DNA of 64,000 bases from an uncultured Cohaesibacter sp. (GCF_963662805.1 NZ_OY759864.1:46610-110609), one strand, 5' to 3'; positions 1 through 8,507 are shown, numbered from the stretch's first letter. Made by a program: numbers and translations. Notes: generated by a model not told the origin, from the sequence alone.

Positions 1-359
1 GCGGCGTCCTTGATGCCATGCCCGAAGAAGCGTTCAAGCAAAAGGACGCTCTGGCCTTCAAGGCAAGCCTCGAACTCGCAGAGCAGAGTGCAGATCTTGG
101 TGACCTCGCAGACCTGCAGGCAAAACTCGACACCAACCCTGAAGACACCCAGGCCCGCTTCGACCTCGCCATTGCCCTCAATGGCAAGAACAAGCGCGAT
201 GAAGCGGTCGACCATCTCATCGCCATCATCAAGAACGACAGGGACTGGAACGACGACGGCGCGCGCAAGCAACTGCTTCAGTTCTTCGAAAGTTGGGGCG
301 TGATGGATCCGGCGAGCGTGAACGGAAGACGCAAACTCTCCTCGGTTCTCTTCTCGTAA
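1..359 (+). CDS. C-terminal part of thioredoxin-like co-chaperone (YbbN/CnoX type), cut by window edge
   Basis: The 5' end lies outside the window; the reading frame is open from base 3. The roughly 118 visible residues are helical TPR-like sequence: a short alanine-rich segment, then 'NPEDTQARFDLAIALNGKNKRDEAVDHLI', followed by a 'DDGARKQLLQFFESWG' tail. This matches the C-terminal TPR_20 region of proteins with an N-terminal thioredoxin domain (YbbN/CnoX), which protect client proteins and hand them to chaperones. The thioredoxin domain itself is not visible, so the call rests on the tail and on the Lon-N-domain gene that follows, a common alphaproteobacterial neighbour. Confidence 0.75.
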   Translation, partial: GVLDAMPEEAFKQKDALAFKASLELAEQSADLGDLADLQAKLDTNPEDTQARFDLAIALNGKNKRDEAVDHLIAIIKNDRDWNDDGARKQLLQFFESWGVMDPASVNGRRKLSSVLFS

Positions 360-570
360 GGGATCGGGGCGACCGCGCCAACCGTATCGGAAACACTTGC
401 TGAACATGCTGCCGCAGCGCCCAGCCAGGAGCAGAAGCATTCGACCGACCACCGGGTTGACACAATCCGGCGGTAGGCTCGTAATGTATGAAAGAGCCAC
501 AGGACAAGGCAATTCCGTATGAAGCAGTCCGCGCCAGAGGGTCATCCAGCGCGGAAAACCAGGAGACACC

Positions 571-1275
571 ATGGCCCAAGCTGGCAACGCCTATTATGAC
601 AGCCCGAGAGACATTCCGGCCATTATCCCGATCTTCCCGCTCGAGGAGGTCCTGCTGCTGCCGCGCACCCAGATGCCGCTGAATATCTTCGAAGACCGCT
701 ACATCGCCATGATCGAACACGCCATGAAGACGGATCGCATCATTGGCATGATCCAGCCTTTAAAGGAAGAAGATGCAGACAGCACCGGCGGCGAGCGGAA
801 TGGCGCCTCAATGCCCCCTGAGCTGCAGCGGGTCGGCTGTCTGGGCCGGATTTCCGCCTATGGCGAAACCGGAGACGGGCGCGTGCTGATCACCCTTGCC
901 GGCATTTGCCGCTTCAGGCTGATCAGGGAACTGGAAACCGACACCCTCTTCCGCCTCGCCGAGGTGGATTGCGAGAATTTCGCCGAGGACCTCATCGAGG
1001 GGTTTGGCGAGGAATCCGTTGACAGGGACGGACTGTTGGAGATGTTCCGCGCCTTTCTTGACGCCAACGACATGGAAGCCGACTGGGACAATGTCGCCAA
1101 GTCCTCCAACGAGATTCTGGTCAATTCCCTGTCCATGATGAGCCCCTACGGTCTTGCCGAAAAACAGGCCTTGCTGGAGGCCGAGAGCCTGTCCTTGCGA
1201 GCAGAGACCCTGATCGCCATCACCGAGATGCATCTCGCCACCGGCGACAATGACGGCCCCACCACATTGCAATAG
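571..1275 (+). CDS. Lon N-terminal (LON substrate-binding) domain protein
   Basis: 234 residues, start preceded by AGGAGA. The sequence opens into 'IPIFPLEEVLLLPRTQMPLNIFEDRYIAMIEHA', the typical first strands of the LON substrate-binding domain (PUA-like fold), and continues with 'GCLGRISAYGETGDGRVLITLAGICRFRL'. There is no AAA+ or protease domain, so this is a stand-alone LON-domain protein, not Lon protease. It lies between the YbbN-like gene and a Trm112-like gene, a conserved trio in Rhizobiales. Its biochemical role is not established; substrate recognition in proteolysis is the usual guess. Confidence 0.88.
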   Translation: MAQAGNAYYDSPRDIPAIIPIFPLEEVLLLPRTQMPLNIFEDRYIAMIEHAMKTDRIIGMIQPLKEEDADSTGGERNGASMPPELQRVGCLGRISAYGETGDGRVLITLAGICRFRLIRELETDTLFRLAEVDCENFAEDLIEGFGEESVDRDGLLEMFRAFLDANDMEADWDNVAKSSNEILVNSLSMMSPYGLAEKQALLEAESLSLRAETLIAITEMHLATGDNDGPTTLQ

Positions 1276-1313
1276 AGGCTTTTCGGGGTTTGGCAGACAA
1301 CAGCCAAGGAACA

Positions 1314-1556
1314 ATGGCAAAGGGGAGAAGAGACGTGGTTGATCACCCATCAGGCAACATCAGGAGCCCGGCTGGCAAAACCGGAACGGTGGACCCAAAG
1401 CTCCTTGAAATCCTCGTCTGCCCCGTCACCAAGACAACCCTGATCTATGACAGCAAGGCTCAGGAGCTGATCAGCAAGGCCGCCAGACTGGCCTATCCCA
1501 TTCGGGAGGGCGTGCCGATCATGCTCGTCAGCGAAGCACGCCAGCTCGAAGACTGA
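1314..1556 (+). CDS. Trm112/YcaR family protein
   Basis: A small protein whose core 'VDPKLLEILVCPVTKTTLIYDSKAQELIS' and 'LAYPIREGVPIMLVSEAR' is the alphaproteobacterial Trm112-like family (YcaR/UPF0434 type). Eukaryotic and archaeal Trm112 activate methyltransferases; the bacterial role is unclear. Only one Cys is present, so a classical Zn knuckle is unlikely. The start is uncertain: ATG at 1314 follows AAGGA closely, GTG at 1335 follows GGGGAGAAG and gives the more usual length of about 73 residues, and a TTG lies at 1290. It sits 38 bases after the LON-domain gene and is probably co-transcribed. Confidence 0.85.
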   Translation: MAKGRRDVVDHPSGNIRSPAGKTGTVDPKLLEILVCPVTKTTLIYDSKAQELISKAARLAYPIREGVPIMLVSEARQLED

Positions 1557-1593
1557 GCAGGACTGGACAAACCGCAGCAACGATCAGCCGGTG

Positions 1594-2838
1594 TCAGAGG
1601 GCCTCGCCCTTCAATAAACGCGGCACGTCGCCCCGATTGCCAGCCGCTTCCTCGATAAACACGCGTTTGAGACCCGGCAGGCGATCCACGATACCAAGAC
1701 CAAAGTCCCGCACGTGGCGCAGCACATCGCTGCGATTGGAGAACAGCCTGTTCAGCAAATCGCAGGTCATGCCCATCTGCACCACGTCGAACCGCCGCCA
1801 GCTCTGATAGCGCTCGAGAACCGTGAGGGATCCGATATCCTCCCCGAGACGCGCCGCCTCGACAATCACCTCGGCGAGCGCTGCCACATCCTTGAAACCG
1901 AGATTAAGCCCCTGCCCGGCAATCGGATGAATGCCGTGCGCCGCATCACCGATAAGCGCAAAGCGATGACTGACATAGTCGCGGGCCAACGTCATCCCGA
2001 GTGGAAAGCCCTTGCGCGGCCCCAATTCCTTTAGCGCCCCGAGCTGCTTGCCAAATCGGCGTTCAAGCTCGAGCCCGAAAGTGAAATCATCCATGCCGAG
2101 CATGCGACGGGCATCCGAGGTCCGCTCATTCCAGACAAGCGATGACCGGTTGCCTTTAAGCGGCAGAATGGCGAAAGGACCGGCAGGAAGGAAATGCTCC
2201 ACCGCTCGCCCCTCATGGGGACGCTCGTGCTCCACAGTGGTCACGATACCGACCTGATCATAATTGAACTTCACCGTCGAGATGCCGGCAAGATCGCGCA
2301 GTCGCGACTTCACACCATCGGCGGCAATCAGAAGGCTCGCTTCCACCACTTTGCCAGAGGATAGGGTAACGAGCACCCGCCCGCTTTCATCGACAAAGTC
2401 GCTCACCGACTGCATCTCGGCCAGAGCAACACCAGCCTCTTCCGCCGCATCCTGCAGCGCCCCGACCATCGCCCCGTTGGGCACCATATGGGCAAAGGGC
2501 TCGCCGCTCTCGGTATCACCCTCGAAGGTCAGCAGCACCGGGCGGACAATATCCTTTAGCTTGCTGTCGGTGACGATCATGTCGCGGATGGCCTCGGCCT
2601 CCGGCTCAATCGTGCCCCATACGCCGAGACCATCGAGCATCCGGCTCGCCGCAGCAGCAACCGCAGAGGCTCGCTCATCCTTGCGCATGCGGGAATAGGG
2701 CTGAGGTTCGACAACCAGAATGGAAAGATCGACGGCACGACGCACAGCCAGAGCCAGCGACAGGCCCACATAGCCACCTCCTGCAATCACCAGATCATAG
2801 CGCTCAAGCGTTTCTGTGCGGTCATGGCTTTGGGGCAT
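1594..2838 (-). CDS. UbiH/UbiF-family FAD-dependent monooxygenase
   Basis: 414 residues from the ATG at 2838, preceded by GGAAAGGAAG; a longer open frame upstream has no ribosome site. The N-terminal Rossmann motif 'DLVIAGGGYVGLSLALAV' binds FAD. The late motif 'ALIGDAAHGIHPIAGQGLNLGFKDV' is the GD and ribose-binding signature of aromatic hydroxylases of the UbiH/UbiF/Coq6 family, which hydroxylate the ubiquinone ring at the membrane. Which ring position is attacked cannot be read from the sequence. It converges with the Trm112-like gene and is divergent from tesB. Confidence 0.9.
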   Translation of the reverse strand: MPQSHDRTETLERYDLVIAGGGYVGLSLALAVRRAVDLSILVVEPQPYSRMRKDERASAVAAAASRMLDGLGVWGTIEPEAEAIRDMIVTDSKLKDIVRPVLLTFEGDTESGEPFAHMVPNGAMVGALQDAAEEAGVALAEMQSVSDFVDESGRVLVTLSSGKVVEASLLIAADGVKSRLRDLAGISTVKFNYDQVGIVTTVEHERPHEGRAVEHFLPAGPFAILPLKGNRSSLVWNERTSDARRMLGMDDFTFGLELERRFGKQLGALKELGPRKGFPLGMTLARDYVSHRFALIGDAAHGIHPIAGQGLNLGFKDVAALAEVIVEAARLGEDIGSLTVLERYQSWRRFDVVQMGMTCDLLNRLFSNRSDVLRHVRDFGLGIVDRLPGLKRVFIEEAAGNRGDVPRLLKGEAL

Positions 2839-3052
2839 CGGTCTTCCTTTCCAGACAGCCACAATGAGGACTGTCACATGCATCTCTTGCCAGTTTATGC
2901 ATCTTTCTGAGCCGAAGCGAAAGCACAAGTTCTAAACCGGGCCCGCCAATACCTCTAATTTCCAAGATGCAGCCGATTGCATTTGCAGGCTATTTCGGAG
3001 AGGGTGTCGACTTCGACAAACCAAGATCTCGACCAATCCGACGGACCATCCC

Positions 3053-3916
3053 ATGAATTCAGCAATCGACACCCTGCTTTCCATTCTCGACCTTGAGCAA
3101 CTGGAAGTGAACCTGTTCCGGGGCAGCAGCCCGCAGGACGGATGGCAGAGGGTCTTTGGCGGTCAGGTAATCGGACAGGCACTGGTCGCAGCCTCCCGCA
3201 CGGTTGATCCAGAGCACTTCGCCCATTCACTGCATTGCTACTTCATGCGTCCGGGCGATCCGACCACGCCGATCATCTACGAGGTGGACAATCTGCGCGA
3301 CGGACGGTCTTTCGTCACCCGCCGCGTTCTGGCAGTCCAGCATGGGCAGGCGATTTTCGCCATGTCGGCCTCCTTCCACAAGAAGGAAGAGAGCTTCGAA
3401 CACCAGACATCCATGCCCGATGTCCCTGCGCCCGAGGATCTGCCAAGAGAAGAAGAGGTCTTCGAGGCCTTCATGGCCAAGGCACCCGCCGATATAAAGG
3501 GCTATTTCCGTCGGGAGCGGCCAATCGAACTCAGACCGGTCAACCTTGATCACTACACCACCGACCGCAAGCTCGAGCCGATCCAGCATGTCTGGGTCCG
3601 CACCACGTCGCCCTTGCCTGACGATCCGGCCATTCACAAATGCGCCCTCGCCTATGCCTCGGACATGACCCTGCTCGACACTTCGCTCTTTGCCCATGGC
3701 CGCTCGGTCTTCCATGAAGACATCAGTGCGGCGAGCCTCGACCACGCCATGTGGTTCCATTCCGACTTCAAGGCGGATGAATGGCTGCTCTATTCTCAGG
3801 ACAGTCCCTGGGCAGGTGGTGCCAGAAGCTTCAATCGCGGCTCGATTTTCCGCCGCGACGGCACTCTGGTGGCCTCCACGGCGCAGGAAGGCCTGATCCG
3901 GCAAGTGAGCAGATAA
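3053..3916 (+). CDS. tesB: Acyl-CoA thioesterase II
   Basis: 287 residues, the normal TesB length. It has a double hot-dog fold: the N-terminal half carries 'FGGQVIGQALVAASRTV' and 'HSLHCYFMRPGD', the C-terminal half 'SLDHAMWFHSDFKADEWLLY' and 'RDGTLVASTAQEGLIR'. The Asp in SLDHAM and the Gln in AQEG correspond to the catalytic Asp and Gln of E. coli TesB. It hydrolyses medium- and long-chain acyl-CoA to free acid and CoA in the cytoplasm. It stands alone, divergent from the UbiH-type gene, with a promoter region shared in 2839-3052. Confidence 0.94.
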   Translation: MNSAIDTLLSILDLEQLEVNLFRGSSPQDGWQRVFGGQVIGQALVAASRTVDPEHFAHSLHCYFMRPGDPTTPIIYEVDNLRDGRSFVTRRVLAVQHGQAIFAMSASFHKKEESFEHQTSMPDVPAPEDLPREEEVFEAFMAKAPADIKGYFRRERPIELRPVNLDHYTTDRKLEPIQHVWVRTTSPLPDDPAIHKCALAYASDMTLLDTSLFAHGRSVFHEDISAASLDHAMWFHSDFKADEWLLYSQDSPWAGGARSFNRGSIFRRDGTLVASTAQEGLIRQVSR

Positions 3917-4090
3917 GCGGCACTATGCAAGCGGTCACTGGGACGGGTTAACTATAACGCCCAAAGCTTGAGCAGTTTAACCACTTGAAATGACTCCAAG
4001 CTGACCCACGATTCAAAAATCGGGGCAATATGCTGATTATTTAGTAGGCAAAATTACAAATATGCATATAATTTGACCACCAACTCTTGT

Positions 4091-4107
4091 TGCACAATTT
4101 CCGAGCA
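4091..4107 (+). promoter_or_regulatory. Candidate NtrC binding site upstream of glnK-amtB
   Basis: TGCACAATTTCCGAGCA is a 17-base imperfect dyad. It agrees with the NtrC consensus TGCACC-N5-GGTGCA at 9 of 12 specified bases. It lies about 72-88 bases upstream of the GG of the sigma-54 -24 element, a normal distance for an enhancer site. The AT-rich DNA between them could accommodate bending. The match is partial, so this is a prediction. Confidence 0.5.
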
Positions 4108-4177
4108 AGCTTCTTTTGCCTGCCAAGAAACACAATTCTGACGCATTTTCAATAACTTAACAAAAAGTTACTGAACT

Positions 4178-4193
4178 TGGCACGGCTCTTGAA
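4178..4193 (+). promoter_or_regulatory. Sigma-54 (RpoN) -24/-12 promoter of glnK-amtB
   Basis: TGGCACGGCTCTTGAA matches TGGCACG-N4-TTGCW with correct spacing; the only departure is GA for GC at -12. Transcription would begin near base 4203, giving a leader of about 90 bases before glnK. Nitrogen-limitation control of glnK-amtB through RpoN and NtrC is standard in proteobacteria, which supports the reading. Confidence 0.85.
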
Positions 4194-4291
4194 AGAGAGT
4201 GGGCGATGAAACGAAAAAATCTCACCCGAGTCGCCTGACATTTGGGGGGGAATCGTCAAAAGAAACCCAATGAGGGACATGAGAGAGTGCC

Positions 4292-4630
4292 ATGAAGTTC
4301 ATTATAGCCATCATCAAGCCGTTCAAGCTGGAAGCTGTGCGCGAAGCGCTGTCTGCCGAAGGCATTGAAGGCCTGACCGTTACCGAAGTCAAAGGCTTTG
4401 GTCGTCAACGCGGTCATACCGAAATCTATCGCGGAACCGAATATTCGGTCAGCTTCCTTCCGAAACTGAAAATCGAAGTTGCAGTGACCTCTGACAAGGC
4501 TGAGAAAACCATCGAAGCCATTTCCAAAGCAGCGGCCACTGGACAGATCGGCGATGGCAAGATCTTCGTCACCTCCCTTGAGCATGTCATGCGCATCCGC
4601 ACTGGCGAAACCGACACAGACGCGCTCTAA
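4292..4630 (+). CDS. glnK: Nitrogen regulatory protein P-II (GlnK)
   Basis: 112 residues, exact P-II length. The start 'MKFIIAIIKPFKLEAVREAL' is canonical. The T-loop 'GHTEIYRGTEYSVSFLPK' carries Tyr51, the uridylylation target of GlnD, and 'GKIFVTSLEHVMRIRTGE' is the C-terminal signature. GlnK binds 2-oxoglutarate and ATP/ADP and plugs the AmtB channel when ammonium is plentiful. It sits 43 bases before amtB behind a sigma-54 promoter, so expression should rise under nitrogen limitation. It could also be named glnB, but linkage to amtB favours glnK. Confidence 0.95.
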   Translation: MKFIIAIIKPFKLEAVREALSAEGIEGLTVTEVKGFGRQRGHTEIYRGTEYSVSFLPKLKIEVAVTSDKAEKTIEAISKAAATGQIGDGKIFVTSLEHVMRIRTGETDTDAL

Positions 4631-4673
4631 GCCACTCCCAGTCAAGTAGAAGCGAAAAATCAAGGACAAACCT

Positions 4674-6023
4674 ATGTCAAAAGTAACCCTTGCCCTTCTT
4701 GTTGGCGCTGCTGCCTTTGTGGCAGGCCCGGCCCTTGCACAGGACGCCGCCGCGCCAGCTGCTGAAGCAGTCGCCGCAACCGGTGAAGCTGCTGCGCATA
4801 CCCAATATATTCTCAACACCCTGCTCTTCCTGATCGGCGGTTTCCTCGTGATGTGGATGGCTGCCGGTTTCGCAATGCTCGAAGCTGGTCTGGTTCGTAC
4901 CAAGAACGTCTCGATGCAGAGCCTGAAGAACATTGCCCTGTATGCTGTTGCAGGCATCATGTACTACCTGATCGGTTACAACCTGATGTACACCGGTGTT
5001 GATGGTGGCTACATCGGTTCCTTCTCCTTCATGTATGAGCTTGATCCGGTTGGCGGCAACGCTCTGGATACCGGCTACTCCACCGGCTCCGACTGGTTCT
5101 TCCAGATGGTGTTCGTGGCAACCGCCGCTTCCATCGTGTCCGGTACCCTTGCCGAGCGCATCAAACTGTGGCCGTTCATGATCTTCACCGTGGTCCTGAC
5201 CGGTTTCATCTACCCGATCGCCGGTTCCTGGCAGTGGGGTGCAGGCTGGCTGTCCGAAATGGGCTTCTCCGATTTCGCCGGTTCCACCCTCGTTCACTCC
5301 GTTGGCGGCTGGGCAGCTCTGTCTGGTGCACTGCTTCTTGGTGCTCGTAAAGGCAAATACGCTGCTGACGGCACCGTGACCCCGATGCCTGCTTCCTCCG
5401 TTCCGCTTGCTACCCTTGGTACCTTCATCCTGTGGCTCGGCTGGTTCGGCTTCAACGGCGCATCCCAGCTCGCAATGGGCACGATCGGCGACGTTTCCGA
5501 CGTTTCCCGCATCTTCGCCAACACCAACATGGCAGCAGCTGGCGGCGTTGTCGCAGCGATGATCCTTCTGCAGATCCTCTACAAGAAGGTCGACGTTACC
5601 ATGGTCCTCAACGGCGCACTGGCTGGCCTCGTTGCCATCACCGCTGAACCGCTGAACCCGACCATCGGCGAAGCCATCGTCATCGGTGCCATCGGCGCAG
5701 CCATCGTTGTCTTCACTGTTCCGCTTCTCGACAAGCTGAAAATCGACGACGTTGTCGGTGCTATTCCGGTTCACCTTCTCTGCGGTATCTGGGGCACCAT
5801 GGTGGTTCCGTTCACCAACAGCGAAACCTCCTACGTCACCCAGTTCATCGGCGTTGTCTCCTATGGTGCTTTCACCCTGGTCTGCTCCTTCATCGTATGG
5901 GCAATCCTGAAAGCCGTCATGGGCATCCGTGTTACCGAAGAAGAAGAATATATGGGTCTCGACAAAGCCGAAATCGGCGTCGAAGCATACCCGGAATTCG
6001 GCCACGGCAGCCAGCGCGTATAA
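4674..6023 (+). CDS. amtB: Ammonium transporter AmtB
   Basis: 449 residues: a signal peptide (about residues 1-22, ending ALAQ), then eleven predicted membrane helices. The pore twin histidines are His208 in 'TLVHSVGGWAAL' and His367 in 'IPVHLLCGIWG'. 'FVATAASIVSGTLAERIKL' is the Amt family signature region. It conducts ammonium or ammonia across the inner membrane and is gated by the GlnK encoded just upstream. Codon choice is strongly biased, consistent with high expression when induced. The operon ends at a strong hairpin terminator. Confidence 0.96.
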   Translation: MSKVTLALLVGAAAFVAGPALAQDAAAPAAEAVAATGEAAAHTQYILNTLLFLIGGFLVMWMAAGFAMLEAGLVRTKNVSMQSLKNIALYAVAGIMYYLIGYNLMYTGVDGGYIGSFSFMYELDPVGGNALDTGYSTGSDWFFQMVFVATAASIVSGTLAERIKLWPFMIFTVVLTGFIYPIAGSWQWGAGWLSEMGFSDFAGSTLVHSVGGWAALSGALLLGARKGKYAADGTVTPMPASSVPLATLGTFILWLGWFGFNGASQLAMGTIGDVSDVSRIFANTNMAAAGGVVAAMILLQILYKKVDVTMVLNGALAGLVAITAEPLNPTIGEAIVIGAIGAAIVVFTVPLLDKLKIDDVVGAIPVHLLCGIWGTMVVPFTNSETSYVTQFIGVVSYGAFTLVCSFIVWAILKAVMGIRVTEEEEYMGLDKAEIGVEAYPEFGHGSQRV

Positions 6024-6037
6024 CAAATAAAGAGCAG

Positions 6038-6062
6038 AGCGGAGGTCATCACCTCCTCCGCT
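6038..6062 (+). repeat. Hairpin just after amtB
   Basis: The sequence AGCGGAGG ... CCTCCGCT forms an 8-bp inverted repeat about 15 bases after the amtB stop. It has no T tract. It may stabilise the 3' end of the message or act with the terminator that follows. Confidence 0.5.
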
Positions 6063-6098
6063 TAATGCTCATCTGCCCACTTGCAGGGCTCCAGAGGG

Positions 6099-6136
6099 AG
6101 AAACCCGTCGGCTCGATCCGACGGGTTTCTTTTTGT
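6099..6136 (+). terminator. Rho-independent terminator of glnK-amtB
   Basis: The stem AGAAACCCGTCGG / CCGACGGGTTTCT (13 bp, six-base loop) is followed by TTTTTG. Confidence 0.9.
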
Positions 6137-6189
6137 CTGAACGACAGGCAGCCTGAGAATGGGATCAGACCAGACCTCCGGGAATGCGG

Positions 6190-6232
6190 GCACAAAAAAA
6201 GCCGCCCAGCCATTGGACAGCAGCTTTCATCT
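6190..6232 (-). terminator. Probable terminator of the secreted-protein gene at 6292-6894
   Basis: Read on the minus strand, AAAGCTGC ... GGCGGCTTT forms an imperfect stem with wobble pairs and is followed directly by a run of seven T. It lies about 60 bases past the stop codon. Confidence 0.6.
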
Positions 6233-6291
6233 AATCGCCCTTACGAGCGCAATTCGTGGCCGGTGAGCAGCAGCCGTTCAGAAGCAGCGGA

Positions 6292-6894
6292 TCAGCGCAA
6301 GCTTGCAGCGGCCAACAGACCCGTCTCTCCATGCCATTGCGCTTCATCCTGACCACACACAAAGCTCGGCGTCACTTCATCGGCAATCTGGCGGGCAAGC
6401 TCATTGGCGTTGGATTGGGTTGACGCATCGACCAGACCGGCAACGCAGAAATCACGATCCTCGATTTTGGTGATCACAAGCGCCTGCTGCTCATTGTTAT
6501 CGTCAAGCGAGACATGCCAGCGCAGAATGGTGGCATAGGGCCGTGCCCAGCCTCGCTCGTCTTCCTTGATGCGCCATTCAATGGTATCGCCGACATGGTT
6601 GAAATTGCCAAAGCCGAACCGGCGATCGCCCGCATCCTGATTGCGATAGGAGACGCTCTGCCTCAGATCGCCATCGGAAACGAACACGGCGATGCCATCC
6701 GCACCCTTGCAGACCTGCTCGCTGTACCCCTCTTCTTCATTGAGAACGAGCGTCATGCAGGACGCGGCGTCAATCTTGGTATATTCGACTGAGACTTCCT
6801 GGGACTTTGCCGGCGAACCGAGCAGAAGAACGGCGCCCAACAGAGAGCTACCCGCAACAAACCCCATAAACTTAACCGGATCAAAAACGACCAT
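6292..6894 (-). CDS. Exported protein of unknown function
   Basis: About 200 residues from the ATG at 6894, which has AGGGG six bases upstream; ATGs at 6900 and 6927 are alternatives. The N-terminus is a hydrophobic signal peptide ending near 'GSPAKSQEVS', so the product is periplasmic. Four cysteines remain (in 'ASCMTL', 'EQVCKG', 'RDFCVAG' and 'SFVCGQ'), probably as two disulphides. The body is mostly beta-like and polar. I do not recognise the family. It is divergent from ppa with a long gap between them. Confidence 0.7.
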   Translation of the reverse strand: MVVFDPVKFMGFVAGSSLLGAVLLLGSPAKSQEVSVEYTKIDAASCMTLVLNEEEGYSEQVCKGADGIAVFVSDGDLRQSVSYRNQDAGDRRFGFGNFNHVGDTIEWRIKEDERGWARPYATILRWHVSLDDNNEQQALVITKIEDRDFCVAGLVDASTQSNANELARQIADEVTPSFVCGQDEAQWHGETGLLAAASLR

Positions 6895-7277
6895 TGCCAT
6901 CCCCTGTGACTGATCAATTGGTTTCATTTTTCTCGCGAATTCAGGGTCTTCCCTCATCGCCTTCCCTGGTATGACGCGATGACGCCAGAAAAGGTTCCAA
7001 CAAATGTTTGAAAAAAACGGCGGGGCGATCATTAAAATTTTAGCAGACCCGATGATTTCCCGGGAAATCAAACCCCGGTGAGCCGGTTCGTGAGCGAAAG
7101 AGAGGGTGCTTGATCAAAGGTTTGGCTTGCACTCACCGCCAAGACCTCCTAAACCGGCAACAACGATCGACCATTGCATGGAGACGTCGGGTCGGCATGC
7201 AATCGGTCGGGTCCAAAGCGGACCGATTGTGAGCCATCGGCCCGGACGAGTTCCAGACCCCAATTGGAGTTGCAGCC
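6895..7277. other. Divergent intergenic region between exported-protein gene and ppa
   Basis: No convincing gene is present. It must hold the promoters for both flanking genes. The only structure I see is the inverted repeat at 7200-7229 in the ppa leader. Confidence 0.6.
7200..7229 (+). repeat. Perfect 9-bp inverted repeat in the ppa 5' region
   Basis: CAATCGGTC at 7200-7208 is mirrored exactly by GACCGATTG at 7221-7229, with a 12-base spacer that can add further pairs. It lies 48 bases before the ppa start and has no T tract. It could be a leader hairpin or an operator. Confidence 0.55.
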
Positions 7278-7802
7278 ATGAATATCAGCGAAATCCCTGC
7301 CGGCAAGAATGCACCGGAAGACATCTATGTCGTGATCGAAGTCCCCAAGGGCTCTTCGGTAAAATATGAAGTCGAAAAAGCCTCCGGCGCGGTTTTCGTG
7401 GACCGTTTCCTGTTCACCCCGATGGCTTATCCGTGCGACTACGGCTTCATCCCGAACACCCTTGCAGACGATGGCGACCCGATTGACGTGCTCGTTGTCG
7501 GTGACGCACAGCTCAGCCCCGGCGTTGTCATGCGCGCCCGCCCGATTGGCGTGCTGATTATGGAAGATGATGGCGGCAAGGACGAGAAAGTCGTCGCAGT
7601 GCCTCACTCCAAACTGACCAGCCACTATGACCACATCAAGACTTACGAAGACCTGCCGAAGAATCTGATCGAACAGATCAAGCACTTCTTCGAGCATTAC
7701 AAGGATCTCGAACCGGGCAAATGGGTCAAGATCGACGACTGGGCCGGTCCGGAAAAAGCCATGGAAATGATTCAGATTTCCATCGACAACATGAAGAAAT
7801 AA
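7278..7802 (+). CDS. ppa: Inorganic pyrophosphatase, family I
   Basis: 174 residues, typical of bacterial soluble family I enzymes. 'YPCDYGFIPNTLADDGDPIDVLVVGD' holds the D-x-D-P-x-D metal-binding motif, and 'GVLIMEDDGGKDEKVVAVP' the second acidic cluster. It hydrolyses pyrophosphate to phosphate in the cytosol and pulls biosynthetic reactions forward. It is monocistronic, with its own terminator. Confidence 0.96.
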   Translation: MNISEIPAGKNAPEDIYVVIEVPKGSSVKYEVEKASGAVFVDRFLFTPMAYPCDYGFIPNTLADDGDPIDVLVVGDAQLSPGVVMRARPIGVLIMEDDGGKDEKVVAVPHSKLTSHYDHIKTYEDLPKNLIEQIKHFFEHYKDLEPGKWVKIDDWAGPEKAMEMIQISIDNMKK

Positions 7803-7837
7803 GTCTCATCGAAAGACCGAAGCGCCCTTCACATGAC

Positions 7838-7876
7838 AAAGGCGCGGTTGCCATCCGGCAGCCGCGCCTTTCTTTT
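7838..7876 (+). terminator. Rho-independent terminator of ppa
   Basis: AAAGGCGCGG pairs with CCGCGCCTTT across a 14-base loop and is followed by CTTTTG. Confidence 0.85.
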
Positions 7877-7980
7877 GAACTCAAACCTGAAGCCAATCAC
7901 CACCGGGGCATCACCGGGGGAAGCAAACCATCGGGCCGAAACCCAGCACCAGACAGCCCCATCAACCGCGCTGGATGCCT

Positions 7981-8259
7981 TTAGTAGATGCCGGTCCGCA
8001 GAAGGTTGCGCACGAAGAAGATGCCGAGCAGCAGAACAATCGGCGAAAGATCAAGCCCGCCCATGGCCGGAATGATCGCACGAATGCGCGACAGGACCGG
8101 TTCGGTCAACCGCCAGCAGACTTCATAGATGGTCGAGACAATCTGGTTACGCGGATTGACGATGTTGAAGGCGAACAGCCAGGAAAAGACGGCTGTGGCA
8201 ATCACCACATAGGTATAGATCGCAAGGACCTGATCAATCAGAAGAATTAGAGCAGTCAT
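7981..8259 (-). CDS. YggT family membrane protein
   Basis: About 92 residues with two hydrophobic segments: 'ALILLIDQVLAIYTYVVIATAVFSWLFAF' and 'GLDLSPIVLLLGIFFVRNLL'. Between them is 'NPRNQIVSTIYEVCWRLTEPVLSRIRAIIP', the YggT signature. An ATG at 8271 is a second possible start, but AGGGTGAG precedes the one at 8259. YggT proteins are linked with osmotic tolerance and membrane organisation; the mechanism is not established. It converges with ppa. Confidence 0.88.
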   Translation of the reverse strand: MTALILLIDQVLAIYTYVVIATAVFSWLFAFNIVNPRNQIVSTIYEVCWRLTEPVLSRIRAIIPAMGGLDLSPIVLLLGIFFVRNLLRTGIY

Positions 8260-8423
8260 ACTCACCCTCATATCATCCAGCGGCTTGTGAGACCTTGAAA
8301 GGCCCTGTGCCTGCCGGTGAACTCAAAATCGCACGCTTGTGCCAATCACTCGATCTTCATTTAGCGTTCCTGCCGCAGACCTGCAAGATCACTCGGCGGT
8401 TTCGCTCGAAAAAAGCCGCCCCA

Positions 8424-8456
8424 GGAGCCATATTGGAGCCATCTTGGGGCCATCAA
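8424..8456 (+). repeat. Three imperfect 11-base tandem repeats
   Basis: GGAGCCATATT, GGAGCCATCTT and GGGGCCATCAA follow one another without gaps. They lie in a non-coding stretch next to a GGCGG/CCGCC hairpin at about 8395-8420. Function unknown; this could be a degenerate simple repeat. Confidence 0.5.
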
Positions 8457-8460
8457 AGCG

Positions 8461-8507
8461 AAAAGCCCCGATGCGGACATACACGCTCGCGCATCAGGGC
8501 TTTCAAA
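8461..8507 (-). terminator. Probable terminator of the terB-like/amidotransferase operon
   Basis: GAAAAGCCCCGATGCG ... CGCATCAGGGCTTT gives a stem of about 13 bp with one mismatch. On the minus strand it is followed by TTTTCGCTTT. It lies 210 bases downstream of the amidotransferase stop, so the assignment is tentative. Confidence 0.6.

Noticed and set aside
4677..6026. A 449-codon open frame antisense to amtB
   Set aside because: It mirrors amtB exactly in extent, has no ribosome site and its translation is low-quality His/Asp/Gly-rich sequence. It is a by-product of biased codons.
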